A stretch of 64,000 nt of DNA, taken from positions 355,292-419,291 of the forward strand of contig NZ_JFJY01000003.1 of the NCBI RefSeq assembly GCF_002115785.1, read 5' to 3'. The DNA comes from Thalassospira sp. MCCC 1A03138. GTDB lineage: Bacteria > Pseudomonadota > Alphaproteobacteria > Rhodospirillales > Thalassospiraceae. A program made the position numbers and the translations under genes. The notes beneath the pieces were generated by a model. It was not told the DNA's origin. It ran no database searches and was given only the letters and a program-made list of their open reading frames with translations. Of the stretch, positions 17,042-26,137 are shown one piece after another (the first letter of the stretch is position 1; each line of letters opens with the position of its first letter).

Positions 17042-17755
17042 ATGACCGATCACGCACCAGCCCCCGCATCCCCTCTTGCATCATCTGCCCCTGTATCATC
17101 ACGGGCACCGCGCCCGGTTTTATACAGTTTCCGCCGCTGCCCCTATGCGATGCGCGCCCGCATGGCCCTGCTGGCAAGCGGGATCGATGTCGAACTGCGC
17201 GAAGTTGTCCTGCGTGACAAACCGCAATCCATGATCGATGCCTCGCCAAAGGCAACCGTACCCGTCCTGATCCTGCCCGATGGCAGCGTGATCGACGAAA
17301 GCCTTGAAATCATGGTCTGGGCGCTGGCCGAAAATGATCCGGAAAAATGGCTTGAACCCGAAAGCGGCACGCTTGATGACATGCTCGCCCTGATTTCGCA
17401 AAATGACGGTCCATTCAAACATCATCTCGACCGCTATAAATATTTCAACCGCTACGAGGACGCCGATCCGGCCGAACATCGCCGCGATGCGGAAAAAATC
17501 CTCAACCGGCTTGATGGCCGTCTGGCGGTTGGCAAATACCTGTTTGGCACCCGCCCGGCCCTTGCCGATTTTGCCATTGCGCCCTTCATCCGCCAGTTCG
17601 CCAATACCGACACGGATGCCTTTGATGCGATGCCGTTTGTCCATCTGCAACGCTGGCTTGACGATTTCCTGAATTCGCGCTGGTTTGCGGACGCGATGGT
17701 CAAATATGACCAATGGCACGAAGGCGATGAACCGGTGATATTCAAAGCGGCCTGA
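17042..17755 (+). CDS. Glutathione S-transferase family protein
   Basis: This 237-residue protein has an N-terminal thioredoxin-fold domain with the redox motif [13 protein letters not shown] (CPYA at about residue 37), the cis-Pro motif [12 protein letters not shown] and ESLEIMVW for glutathione binding. The C-terminal all-helical domain ends near [17 protein letters not shown]. The CPYA active site resembles Grx2-like and omega/beta-type GSTs, so it may act as a thiol-transferase rather than a conjugating enzyme. About 25 low-complexity Ala/Ser/Pro residues precede the fold, so a start nearer residue 24 is possible. Confidence 0.88.
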   Translation: MTDHAPAPASPLASSAPVSSRAPRPVLYSFRRCPYAMRARMALLASGIDVELREVVLRDKPQSMIDASPKATVPVLILPDGSVIDESLEIMVWALAENDPEKWLEPESGTLDDMLALISQNDGPFKHHLDRYKYFNRYEDADPAEHRRDAEKILNRLDGRLAVGKYLFGTRPALADFAIAPFIRQFANTDTDAFDAMPFVHLQRWLDDFLNSRWFADAMVKYDQWHEGDEPVIFKAA

Positions 17756-17898
17756 ACAATCAAAACGTGCAAACGTGCCGGAATACGGGGGGAAATTCTA
17801 CGGGATTATACTTCTGTTACCATTCACGGGCTGGTCATGGGGGGCGGCTTGTGATAGCAAGCGGGAAATCATCCCACAACGCTTCAGGACCGAGATTG

Positions 17899-18435
17899 AT
17901 GGCCGATTATGATGTCAAGCCGCTGATAACGGCGGACGAAATTGCCACGCAGATCGATGCGCTTGCCGCCAAGATCAATGAAAACTTCAAAGATACCGAA
18001 AAACTGATCGTTGTCGGTCTGCTGCGCGGATCGTTCGTTTTCATCGCCGATCTGGCCCGCAAGCTGACCGTTCCGGTCGAAGTCGATTTCATGGTCGCCT
18101 CAAGCTACGGCGATTCCACCGAAAGCTCGCGCAATGTCCGTATCGTCAAGGATCTGGACGGCCAGATCCGCGGCAAGGACGTGCTTCTGGTCGAAGACAT
18201 CATCGATACCGGCTATACCCTGTCCGAAGTCGTCCGTTTGCTTAAAACCCGCGATCCGAACCGGCTTGAAATCTGTACCCTTCTGAACAAACCGTCACGC
18301 CGCGAAGTCGAAATTCCGATCCATTATTGCGGCTTTGACATTCCCGATGAATTTGTCGTCGGCTATGGCATCGATTACGCTCAGGCCAACCGCAACCTGC
18401 CCTTTATCGGCACGGTGCATTTCCACGGCGAATAA
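17899..18435 (+). CDS. hpt: Hypoxanthine phosphoribosyltransferase
   Basis: This 178-residue purine-salvage enzyme converts hypoxanthine (and usually guanine) plus PRPP to IMP/GMP. The family motifs are the loop I region [11 protein letters not shown], the flexible loop SSYGDST, the PRPP-binding [11 protein letters not shown], and the base-recognition segment [17 protein letters not shown]. The ATG at 17899 was preferred to an upstream in-frame start at 17767 because the family begins about 10 residues before ITADEI and the extension is not HPRT-like. It ends at a strong bidirectional terminator. Confidence 0.95.
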   Translation: MADYDVKPLITADEIATQIDALAAKINENFKDTEKLIVVGLLRGSFVFIADLARKLTVPVEVDFMVASSYGDSTESSRNVRIVKDLDGQIRGKDVLLVEDIIDTGYTLSEVVRLLKTRDPNRLEICTLLNKPSRREVEIPIHYCGFDIPDEFVVGYGIDYAQANRNLPFIGTVHFHGE

Positions 18436-18455
18436 GGCTTCGGCAATCTGAAATG

Positions 18456-18493
18456 AAAAATGGCGGGAACCATCCGGTTATCCCGCCATTTTT
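18456..18493. terminator. Bidirectional terminator between hpt and the holin-like gene
   Basis: A perfect 13-bp stem, AAAAATGGCGGGA / TCCCGCCATTTTT, with a 12-nt loop. The right arm encodes the last codons of the minus-strand gene, whose stop codon falls in the loop. Confidence 0.92.
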
Positions 18494-18996
18494 GAATCTG
18501 ATGTCGTGCTGCTGTTTTCCGGCTGGTCTGGCGTCCCCGGTTGTTCGGCGGGGCTTGTTGTCGCACCAACCGGCCGATCAAACACGCCAAGGGCGGACAA
18601 ATCGGCAAACAGGCGTTCAAGGCCATCCTGCATTTGCGGTTTGTCACCCTGCCCGGTTGCGTAACCGGCGCGGGCCGCATGGATCAGCATATCAAATAAA
18701 AGCGCATCCTCACTGCGGGCCGGGTCGGCACCTGCTTTGTCTTCGCGTGCGATCCCGTCACTTGGGTCGCGTTGCAGAACAATCGCCAGCGCCACCAAGC
18801 CAAGCGCGACCAGAACCGTCCCAAGACCAAGGGCAGCACCAAGTGTCCCGAACTGCGCGGCCAGATAAATAAACACCGCCGCCAGCAGAAACCCGATCCC
18901 GATCAGGATCGTTACCCCGATAACCGCAAAAACCGCCAGCTTTACGGCGGCGGCCTTTGCGATTTCAGTGATCGCTTCAACGATCTGATCGATCAT
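18478..18996 (-). CDS. Phage-holin-superfamily (DUF1469/YqjE-like) membrane protein
   Basis: This 172-residue inner-membrane protein has two long hydrophobic helices (about residues 14-45 and 48-72) separated by a short turn, the arrangement of DUF1469/YqjE holin-superfamily proteins. A polar, Pro/Ser/Thr-rich cytoplasmic tail follows. It overlaps the DUF883 gene by ATGA, the same pairing as yqjD-yqjE in enterobacteria, where these proteins respond to stress and stationary phase. Despite the family name nothing suggests phage lysis here. Confidence 0.82.
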   Translation of the reverse strand: MIDQIVEAITEIAKAAAVKLAVFAVIGVTILIGIGFLLAAVFIYLAAQFGTLGAALGLGTVLVALGLVALAIVLQRDPSDGIAREDKAGADPARSEDALLFDMLIHAARAGYATGQGDKPQMQDGLERLFADLSALGVFDRPVGATTSPAEQPGTPDQPENSSTTSDSKMAG

Positions 18997-19283
18997 TTAC
19001 GCAGCAGACCGCCAACCAGCATACCAATGCCGAACGTCACCGCAACCGAGGTCAGCGGGCGCTCGCGCACCTGATCAACGGCAACGCCGCGTGCATGGTC
19101 AAACTGGTCATGAACCTGGCCGGAAACCTCGCGGACGCGCTCTGCGGCGGATTGCGCGACGGAATTGGCCCGCTCGCTCCCCATCGTTTTGAGCGTCTTG
19201 GTGACTTCGGCAAGATCCTTGCGCAAAGCCTCGACATCGGCCTGAAGTTTTGCATTATCCGTATCAGTCTTGGTCACCATCAT
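18993..19283 (-). CDS. DUF883 (ElaB/YqjD-like) membrane-anchored protein
   Basis: This 96-residue protein has an N-terminal coiled coil (LQADVEALRKDLAEVTKTLKT), an amphipathic middle and a C-terminal anchor VRERPLTSVAVTFGIGMLVGGLLRK-type tail. This is the ElaB/YqjD/YgaM layout, whose enterobacterial members tether ribosomes to the membrane in stationary phase. Two adjacent ATGs (19283 and 19280) follow AGGAG; the second has the better spacing. Its stop overlaps the next gene's start. Confidence 0.9.
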   Translation of the reverse strand: MMVTKTDTDNAKLQADVEALRKDLAEVTKTLKTMGSERANSVAQSAAERVREVSGQVHDQFDHARGVAVDQVRERPLTSVAVTFGIGMLVGGLLRK

Positions 19284-19452
19284 TAACTCCTGTGGTTATC
19301 CATTAACTTATTCGACACTTTCATAACGAACCGGACCCCACAGAAGTTCCACACAAGATTGTGATCATTTGGAGGCACCCGCATCAAACCGCGGCATTCC
19401 GCCCGCCCCGGCCAGCACATTTTTCCGACAGAAATCCGCTTTTGGCAAAAAA

Positions 19453-19481
19453 GAACGGCCCGTCGTGGGAACGGGCCGTTC
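19453..19481 (-). terminator. Rho-independent terminator after pobA
   Basis: A perfect 11-bp stem, GAACGGCCCGT / ACGGGCCGTTC, is followed on the minus strand by TTTTTTGCC. It is about 70 bases past the pobA stop. Confidence 0.92.
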
Positions 19482-19548
19482 ATCCCTTGCAGATATCCGG
19501 GCGGATTACGGAGTGTGGGGCTCCAAACCATGCCGACCAGCAAGATAA

Positions 19549-20721
19549 TCAGTAAGGCAAACCGACATAGTTTTCTGCAAGCGTCGTCAAACCTGCCTTC
19601 GATGACAGGATATATTCCAGTTCGGCGCGGCGGATACGGCCGTCAAAATCGTGATGATCATCAAAGGTGTGCAGCATCGTTGTCATCCACCAGCTAAACC
19701 GCTCCGCCTTCCACACGCGCGCAAGCGCTGTATCGGAATAGGCGTCAAGCAAATCATCACGGTTCCGCTTGAATTTGCCGATCAAGGCCTCTGACAGGTA
19801 ATGCACATCGCTTGCCGCAAGGTTAAGCCCCTTGGCCCCGGTCGGCGGCACGATATGGCCCGCATCGCCCGCCAGGAAGAGACGCCCGTGGCTTAGCGGT
19901 TCGGCAACAAAGCTTCGAAGCGGTGCGATGCTTTTTTCAAACACCTCGCCCTCATTGACCAGTTCCCCGTCCGCTTCACCAAGCCGGACCCGAAGCTCGT
20001 GCCAGAACCGGTCATCGGACCAGTCTTCAATCTTCTCGCTGCTCGGCACCTGCACATAATGGCGCACAACACTCTCGGATCGCATCGAACAAAGCGCAAA
20101 TCCCCGGTCATGGCTGGCATAAATAAGCTCGTCGGCCACCGGCTTGGCCTTCGCCAGAACACCCAGCCAGCCAAACGGATAAACCTTTTCATAAGTCCGA
20201 AGTTTCGATGACGGCATCGTCTGCCGCCCGACCCCGTGGAAGCCGTCACAGGCCGCAATATAATCACAGCTCAGTTCAACCGGATTGCCATCCTTGACAT
20301 ATCGAACACGCGGCTTTGCTGTTTCGATATCATGCAGACTGACATCCTCGGCCTCGAACACGATCTCGCCGCCATGATCAAGGCGTGCCTGTATCAGATC
20401 CTTGGTCACCTCGGTCTGGCCGTAAATCATCACGGTCGCGCCACCGGTCAGTTCTTCGATATTCACATGCTGGCGCTTGCCATTGACGCTGATATAGATG
20501 CCGCCATGAATAATGCCCTCGCGCTTCATGCGGGCATCAACGCCGACCCGCTCCATCAGGCCGACCGTCCCCATCTCAAGAACACCGGCCCGGATGCGCC
20601 CCTCGACATAGGCGCGGTCCTTGCGTTCCAGAATGACGCTGTCAATTCCCTGCACATGCAGCAAATGCGAAAGCAGCAACCCCGAAGGACCGCAGCCGAT
20701 AATGGCAACAGGGACATGCAT
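19549..20721 (-). CDS. pobA: 4-hydroxybenzoate 3-monooxygenase
   Basis: This 390-residue cytoplasmic FAD/NADPH hydroxylase converts 4-hydroxybenzoate to protocatechuate, the entry to the beta-ketoadipate pathway. Motifs run in order: GxGxxG in IIGCGPSGLLLSHLL, then RIRAGVLEMGTV (the PobA-specific substrate/flavin segment), the DG motif in AACDGFHGVGR, and the flavin GD motif LFLAGDAGHIVPPTGAKGLNLA. The length matches Pseudomonas PobA (394). No ring-cleavage genes are nearby; a PobR-like AraC regulator lies at 2943. It has its own terminator and an inverted repeat upstream. Confidence 0.96.
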   Translation of the reverse strand: MHVPVAIIGCGPSGLLLSHLLHVQGIDSVILERKDRAYVEGRIRAGVLEMGTVGLMERVGVDARMKREGIIHGGIYISVNGKRQHVNIEELTGGATVMIYGQTEVTKDLIQARLDHGGEIVFEAEDVSLHDIETAKPRVRYVKDGNPVELSCDYIAACDGFHGVGRQTMPSSKLRTYEKVYPFGWLGVLAKAKPVADELIYASHDRGFALCSMRSESVVRHYVQVPSSEKIEDWSDDRFWHELRVRLGEADGELVNEGEVFEKSIAPLRSFVAEPLSHGRLFLAGDAGHIVPPTGAKGLNLAASDVHYLSEALIGKFKRNRDDLLDAYSDTALARVWKAERFSWWMTTMLHTFDDHHDFDGRIRRAELEYILSSKAGLTTLAENYVGLPY

Positions 20722-20742
20722 GACGTAAACCTCACTTGACTA

Positions 20743-20783
20743 TTCTTATTGGTTTTCCGGAACAAGAACCGTTCCAATAAGGA
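20743..20783. promoter_or_regulatory. Inverted repeats upstream of pobA, candidate operator
   Basis: CTTATTGG (20745-20752) pairs with CCAATAAG (20774-20781), and inside them GGAAC (20759-20763) faces GTTCC (20771-20775). The region lies 24-62 bases before the pobA start and could bind a PobR-type activator (inference). Confidence 0.45.
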
Positions 20784-20907
20784 AAGAATACGTCTGATTT
20801 CACATGGGAAGAATGGACAAACCGGGAAAAGGATAGGACAAATCGAACATCTATACCGCAATGGTTATCGCAACATATCCCGATGGTTTTGATCGGGGCG
20901 CCGATGG

Positions 20908-21912
20908 TCAGAAACCGCCAACCTGATCTGCCCCCACCTGATCTGCCCCGACCGGATTTCCCTGCACGCTCTCCTGCCCGCTCCCCGGCCCGTTAACCGC
21001 CATTTTCGGTCCGGGCGTGGCACTTGCGGTTTGTTCACACACACCCCAGCCACGGCACATGGCCCGACCTTCGGGGGTATCAAGGAACCCGTCAAATGCA
21101 TCGCGCAACACGGCCCCTTGCGGATTTTTGCGGGAAAACAGGATGAACATCTTGTCCGACTGCACCGGGTCGGTCATCTCATAGCGCGTCAACGCATCCT
21201 CGCCCAGCACGCGCGCCATATCCAACAGGCCGACTTCTTCTTCCTCGATATAGATATCGGCCCGCCCGGCATCCAGAAACCGCCACGCGGCCTCCGATGT
21301 CGTCACGATATCAACCGGAATGCCCTGACGGCGAAATTCGACTTCATACCAGTAACTGGCAACCCCGACCGGACGCAGTCCAAGCGGACCAAGATCGGCG
21401 ATTTCGTCGATATCAAGCCCGGCAGGGAACCTGTCCTTGCGATAAAAACCTTTCTGGTGTGCATTTGCGATCGGATAGCGCGGATAAAACGCCTCTGCGG
21501 CGCGCTCTTCGGTCCAGATCCAGCTGAATGTCCCGGCATATTCCCCGGCAATGGTTTGCTCATAGGCCCGTCGCCACGGCACGAAAACATACCGCACCCG
21601 GTATCCCAACGCCTCGAACACCTCGGTAACGCGCTTGGTGTGGATGCCGTACCCGTCGGCATTTTCCGTAATCATCGGCGGCCATTCGCCAATCGCAAAC
21701 AGGACCTCCGGCTTCTCCGCCGATGTTTCTGCGGTTTTTCCGGCCTCCTGTGCGACCGCCCCGGATAATCCCGGAACGACCACGCACACAACGGCCCACG
21801 TGATCTGAACCATCAACGCCAGCAAAGGCGCGATACCACCCGTCCATCTTTTCCCCACACCACACTCCTGCATGGTTGCGGCATATGCTGCCGCCTTACC
21901 CCGATAGGTCAC
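20908..21912 (-). CDS. Periplasmic solute-binding protein (PBP2 / SBP_bac_3-like), orphan
   Basis: This 334-residue protein has an N-terminal hydrophobic helix (about residues 27-50, ending AVAQEAG), consistent with export, then an SBP_bac_3-type fold: VLFAIGEWPPM, IHTKRVTEVFEALGYRVRYVFVPWRRAY, GTFSWIWTEER, and a ligand-domain VGVASYWYEVEF. Such stand-alone binding proteins resemble polar amino-acid SBPs and often act as sensors or single-copy receptors; no permease is adjacent. The C-terminal tail has a short repeat (VGADQ twice) and Gly/Gln richness. No start codon has a clear ribosome-binding site; MQECG (residue 14) is an alternative. Confidence 0.72.
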   Translation of the reverse strand: MTYRGKAAAYAATMQECGVGKRWTGGIAPLLALMVQITWAVVCVVVPGLSGAVAQEAGKTAETSAEKPEVLFAIGEWPPMITENADGYGIHTKRVTEVFEALGYRVRYVFVPWRRAYEQTIAGEYAGTFSWIWTEERAAEAFYPRYPIANAHQKGFYRKDRFPAGLDIDEIADLGPLGLRPVGVASYWYEVEFRRQGIPVDIVTTSEAAWRFLDAGRADIYIEEEEVGLLDMARVLGEDALTRYEMTDPVQSDKMFILFSRKNPQGAVLRDAFDGFLDTPEGRAMCRGWGVCEQTASATPGPKMAVNGPGSGQESVQGNPVGADQVGADQVGGF

Positions 21913-22156
21913 ATTATTGTTTTTTCTGAACTTATCTTATGTTGATAAGCCTGACGGATTATTAAACGCCAAATTCGCTATTTTTCATACGTGCGATCAC
22001 GATACCGGATCAAAATGCCTTTAATTTCATCAGCATGTAACGACGCATAAAATTTAACCTTTCCACTGTCGCCCTGTCTTGACCTGTATGCTAAGGTAAG
22101 TTCCGGTTATTGCACCGGCCCCGTCAAAAGCCTTTTGAAACCGACCAAACGGGACA

Positions 22157-22987
22157 ATGACAGAACACAGCCACTGCGCCATTTTCACCGATCTTGACGG
22201 CACCCTGCTTGATCATGACACCTATTCCTGGGCCCCGGCGGCTCCGGCGATTGCCCGCGTAAAAAAGCTTGGCATTCCACTGATTGCGATCTCGTCAAAA
22301 ACGCTGGCCGAACTGTCATACATCAATTCCGAACACGATCTGTTCGATGGCCTGATTGGCGAAAATGGCGGTGTCATCCGCCTGGGTGATCAGACAGAAC
22401 AACCCGGTCCCGCAACCAGAACCATCGATGCCGCCCGCGATGCGATCCGGGCAGCCGTCGCGGTCCCGGTGCAAAGCTTCCGCACCGTATCACCCGACAT
22501 CATCGCTGATGCCACCGGGCTTGCGATTGATGACGCCGCGCGCGCCGGGGATCGGTTCTGTTCCGACCCGCTGATCTGGCAACCCGATGATGCCGATATC
22601 GCAACCGCCCGGACCATTGCCGAAACATTCGGCCTGAAACTGGTCAAGGGCGGGCGTTTTCACACCCTTTGCGGCCCGACCGACAAGGGGGCCGCCATGG
22701 CACGCATGGTGGAACTATTGACCCAAAACGGCGTTCTGTCTTCAACGGGTTTAACGCCACGCACAATCGCCCTGGGGGATTCCGCCAATGACGCGACCAT
22801 GCTGGCCGCGGCCGATTTCCCGATCCAGATACCGCAAAAACATGCATCTGCAACAACCGCATTGATAAAGGATCAGAAACTGATCATCGCCCCGAAACCG
22901 GGTCCTTCGGGCTGGAACGCGGGCGTCAATTCCCTTCTCGATCAATTGACCAATACCAATAACAAAAGCGAGGTACTTCATGGCTGA
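22157..22987 (+). CDS. HAD-IIB phosphatase, mannosyl/glucosyl-3-phosphoglycerate phosphatase type
   Basis: This 276-residue HAD-superfamily phosphatase has the motif I FTDLDGTLLD (nucleophile Asp12, acid/base Asp14), motif II SSKT, the Lys in LVKGGRFHTLCG, and motif IV GDSANDATML. The order GENGGVI followed by KGGRFH is that of mannosyl-3-phosphoglycerate phosphatases, which in several bacteria dephosphorylate glucosyl-3-phosphoglycerate. The next gene overlaps by 8 bases and encodes the matching glycosyltransferase, so I infer the second step of glucosylglycerate synthesis. Mannosylglycerate remains possible. Confidence 0.88.
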   Translation: MTEHSHCAIFTDLDGTLLDHDTYSWAPAAPAIARVKKLGIPLIAISSKTLAELSYINSEHDLFDGLIGENGGVIRLGDQTEQPGPATRTIDAARDAIRAAVAVPVQSFRTVSPDIIADATGLAIDDAARAGDRFCSDPLIWQPDDADIATARTIAETFGLKLVKGGRFHTLCGPTDKGAAMARMVELLTQNGVLSSTGLTPRTIALGDSANDATMLAAADFPIQIPQKHASATTALIKDQKLIIAPKPGPSGWNAGVNSLLDQLTNTNNKSEVLHG

Positions 22988-24212
22988 TTTTCATCAGGGC
23001 GGGCCGATCACGACCCTGCACCGCATCATCGACCGCAACCCCGAAGAACTCGCTTATGAAATGACCGCCTTCGCCCGCCAGCGTCGGCAAACCCTGATCC
23101 TGCCCTGCCTGTATTCCGAACTTGAAACCCCGGCCATGACCACGATCCTCGAAGGATTGAAACAGGCCACCTATATCGATCAGATCGTCGTCGGGCTGGA
23201 CCGGGCGGACGCCACCCAATACGCCTATGCCCGGGAATTTTTCAAAGACCTGCCGCAACATGTCCGCATCCTCTGGAATGACGGCCCGCGCCTGCGCAGC
23301 GTCCATGACCGGCTCGCGGAATATGATCTGGCGCGCTACGAACCGGGCAAGGGCCGCAATGTCTGGTATTGCCTTGGCTATACGCTGGCATCGGGGCGGA
23401 GTTCTGTGATCGGCATTCATGATTGCGACATCGCAACCTATAAGCCCGATCTGCCCGCCCGTCTGATGTATCCGATTGCCAACCCGGCATTCAATTTCGC
23501 CTTCGCCAAGGGATACTATGCCCGCGTTGCCAATGGCACGCTCAAGGGCCGGGTCTGCCGCCTGTTTGTAACGCCGCTGATCCGCGCACTCAAACAGGTT
23601 GTCGGCAAAACCGAATTCCTCAATTACCTTGATTGCTTCCGCTATTCGCTCTCGGGTGAAATGGCCATCCGTACCGACGTCGCCTATGGACTTCGCGTCG
23701 CATCCGACTGGGGCCTCGAAGTTTCGATGCTGTCAGAAATGTATCGCAACCATACGGTCCATCGTCTGGCGCAGGTCGATATCGCCGATATCTATGACCA
23801 CAAACACCGCGAATTTGACCCGGCCGAAAAGGATGACGGCCTGTCACGCATGGCAAGCGACATCGCCAAATCCCTGTTCCGCAAACTCGCCACCCAAGGC
23901 ACCGTTTTCTCACACGAAACCTTCCGCACGCTCAAGGCAACCTACTATCGCACCGCCCTTGACCTGATCGAACAATACCGCGCGGACGCGCTGTTTAACG
24001 GCCTTAAAATCAATCGCGACGAAGAAGAAAAATGCGTCGAGGTACTGGCCGAAGTCATCATGAGCGCGGGACAGCATTACCTCGACAACCCACTCGAAAG
24101 CCCCTTCATTCCAAGCTGGCAGCGCGTTGAAAGTGCGATGGGCGACATCTTCGAACAGCTCTCGGGCGCCGTCGAAGACGACCTGAACGATGCCGGAATT
24201 GGCAAAAACTGA
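22980..24212 (+). CDS. Glucosyl-3-phosphoglycerate synthase-like glycosyltransferase
   Basis: This 410-residue GT-A glycosyltransferase probably transfers glucose from an NDP-glucose to 3-phosphoglycerate. Visible features are LILPCLYSELE at the start of the Rossmann half, GKGRNVWYCLGY for nucleotide-sugar handling, the metal-binding DxD in HDCDIATY (Asp148/Asp150), and VASDWGLEVSMLSEM plus YDHKHREF in the acceptor half, as in GpgS-type enzymes. It is translationally coupled to the phosphatase upstream. Together they would make the compatible solute glucosylglycerate, fitting a marine, salt-exposed cell. Confidence 0.85.
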   Translation: MADFHQGGPITTLHRIIDRNPEELAYEMTAFARQRRQTLILPCLYSELETPAMTTILEGLKQATYIDQIVVGLDRADATQYAYAREFFKDLPQHVRILWNDGPRLRSVHDRLAEYDLARYEPGKGRNVWYCLGYTLASGRSSVIGIHDCDIATYKPDLPARLMYPIANPAFNFAFAKGYYARVANGTLKGRVCRLFVTPLIRALKQVVGKTEFLNYLDCFRYSLSGEMAIRTDVAYGLRVASDWGLEVSMLSEMYRNHTVHRLAQVDIADIYDHKHREFDPAEKDDGLSRMASDIAKSLFRKLATQGTVFSHETFRTLKATYYRTALDLIEQYRADALFNGLKINRDEEEKCVEVLAEVIMSAGQHYLDNPLESPFIPSWQRVESAMGDIFEQLSGAVEDDLNDAGIGKN

Positions 24213-24225
24213 TACGCCAAAAACC

Positions 24226-24255
24226 AAAAAGGGCAGCCAGCAGGCTGCCCTTTTT
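24226..24255. terminator. Bidirectional rho-independent terminator
   Basis: A perfect 13-bp stem, AAAAAGGGCAGCC / GGCTGCCCTTTTT, with a 4-nt loop sits between the convergent glycosyltransferase and SDR genes. Confidence 0.94.
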
Positions 24256-24272
24256 CTTTGCCCATGGCCCCC

Positions 24273-25112
24273 TTAACCCGGCATGTCGGCCTCAAAGAAA
24301 CCACGCATATGGGCCATGTAATCTTCGTCGCTGTTATGCTGCCGCGCCTTGATGAAACCGCGCGCATCGTCACCAACAAAATACCGCAGCTGACGGCTGT
24401 CATCGGTTACGGCCTGTACGACAAACCCTGCAACATAACGTGCACTCATCAATCGGCCACCGGCCATTTTCCCGAACATCGCACGGGTTCTGGCAAGAAA
24501 CGCATCATAGTCTTTCAGCCGGTCATCCGAAACGAAGTCCGCCGCAGACCTTTCGTGGAAACGGGTCTGATCAATCCCGCCATGCGGAATGACCAGCTTG
24601 GCGATGATATTCTGGGATGCCAGTTCATAGGATAGCGCTTCGGTAAAGCCATCAAGCGCGAACTTGCTCGCACAATATGCCGAAATCATCGGCAATCCGA
24701 AAATCCCCGCACCGGAACTGACATTCACGATCACCCCGCCACCTTTCGCCCGGAAATGCGACAAGATGGCACGCGTTACATCCATCACGCCAAACACATT
24801 CACATCAAACTGGCGCTGTATCCGGTCACGGTCAAGGGCCTCGAACAAACCATACTGGCCAAAACCGGCATTGTTGACCAATGCATCAATGCGCCCAAAC
24901 CGGGCGATACCGGCATCCACCGCTGCCGTGATTGATGAAATATCCTCGACATCCAACCGCAATACCATCACCTGATCGGCTTGCTGGAAATCCGGCTTCT
25001 TGTCCGGATCACGCAGGGTCGCAATCACGTTCCAGCCCGCTTCGACAAACAGGTCGACGGATGCATACCCGACCCCTGATGACGTTCCAGTAATCAAAAC
25101 CGTCTTTGGCAT
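24273..25112 (-). CDS. SDR-family oxidoreductase, divergent to LysR
   Basis: This 279-residue classical short-chain dehydrogenase has ITGTSSGVGYASV (cofactor), NNAGFG, the catalytic Ser in VNVSSGAG and the YCASK active-site pair. It is close in plan to the SDR at 14686 and likewise diverges from a LysR gene. The start at 25112 is chosen because AAAGGAG sits six bases upstream; a longer frame adds six residues. The substrate is unknown. Confidence 0.93.
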   Translation of the reverse strand: MPKTVLITGTSSGVGYASVDLFVEAGWNVIATLRDPDKKPDFQQADQVMVLRLDVEDISSITAAVDAGIARFGRIDALVNNAGFGQYGLFEALDRDRIQRQFDVNVFGVMDVTRAILSHFRAKGGGVIVNVSSGAGIFGLPMISAYCASKFALDGFTEALSYELASQNIIAKLVIPHGGIDQTRFHERSAADFVSDDRLKDYDAFLARTRAMFGKMAGGRLMSARYVAGFVVQAVTDDSRQLRYFVGDDARGFIKARQHNSDEDYMAHMRGFFEADMPG

Positions 25113-25211
25113 TGCTTTCTCCTTTGGCAATTTGTCACGCCAAAGTTAGGCAACCTTTATTATTCTGATAATTGCGATATTATTGCATGAACTAATGCAG
25201 GATGTCGCACA

Positions 25212-26111
25212 ATGTACCGCGCAAGCCTTCTGGAACTTCATGGCGTTACCGCCGTCGCAGCACATCGCAACTTCCGGGCCGCGGCACAGGAACTGGGGAT
25301 TTCGCCCTCGGCGCTCAGCCATGCGATTTCGATGCTCGAAACCCGCATTGGTGTGCGGCTGTTTAACCGCACGACCAGAAGCGTTGCGCCGACCGATGCC
25401 GGAACCGCCTTTCTTGACCGTATCACCCCCGCCCTTCACGATATTTCGGCGGCCATGGAAACCGCCAATCTTTATCGTGACAAGCCGATTGGCACACTGC
25501 GCATCAACACATCCGAAGACGCCGCAAACCTGACCCTGATGCCGATCATCAATGATTTTCTCGCGCGCTATCCCGACGTCAAAATAGACATCGTCACCGA
25601 AGGACGGCTGATCGATATCGTCGCTGACGGCTTCGATGCCGGTATCCGGCTGCTTGAAAACGTCCCCCAGGATATGATCGCCATCCCCGTCGGACCGGAA
25701 CAGCGTTTTGTCGTTGTTGGCACGCCTGACTATTTCAAATCCCATCCGGCACCGAAAATCCCGACCGATCTCACCAGCCATGCTTGCGCAAGGCTGCGAT
25801 TGCCCGGTGGCAGCATCTATCGATGGGAATTTGAACGCCGGGGTGAACAGATGCGCATTGACGTCAATGGTCCGCTGACCATCGGCAGTTCAAAACTGAT
25901 CACCGAGGCCGTCCTTGCCGGAAAAATGCTGGGTTATGTCATTGAACATTCTGTGGCCGAACATCTCAAAACCGGTCGTCTCGTCACCTGTCTCGAAGAC
26001 TGGACACCGCCCTTCCCCGGTCTGCATCTTTATTATCCGGGGCATCGCCACGTTCCTGCGGCCTTGCGCGCCTTTATCGACCTTGTGAAAGAACATCGCC
26101 GCACGGCTTGA
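25212..26111 (+). CDS. LysR-family regulator (CrgA-like)
   Basis: This 299-residue LysR regulator has an N-terminal winged HTH ([37 protein letters not shown]) and an effector domain ending in [29 protein letters not shown]. It diverges from the SDR gene with about 100 bases between, which include the AT-rich stretch TTATTATTCTGATAATTG. It probably controls that gene. It is the same subfamily as the LysR at 13620. Confidence 0.93.
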   Translation: MYRASLLELHGVTAVAAHRNFRAAAQELGISPSALSHAISMLETRIGVRLFNRTTRSVAPTDAGTAFLDRITPALHDISAAMETANLYRDKPIGTLRINTSEDAANLTLMPIINDFLARYPDVKIDIVTEGRLIDIVADGFDAGIRLLENVPQDMIAIPVGPEQRFVVVGTPDYFKSHPAPKIPTDLTSHACARLRLPGGSIYRWEFERRGEQMRIDVNGPLTIGSSKLITEAVLAGKMLGYVIEHSVAEHLKTGRLVTCLEDWTPPFPGLHLYYPGHRHVPAALRAFIDLVKEHRRTA

Positions 26112-26137
26112 TCAATCACCTCCAACACCGCCGCAGG

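Noticed and set aside
17767..17898. N-terminal extension of hpt
   Set aside because: The extra 44 residues are Gly/Ser/Cys-rich and not HPRT-like; the family starts at 17899.
18478..19283. Prophage remnant (holin-like gene)
   Set aside because: The gene is paired with DUF883 by overlap as in chromosomal yqjD-yqjE loci and has no phage neighbours.
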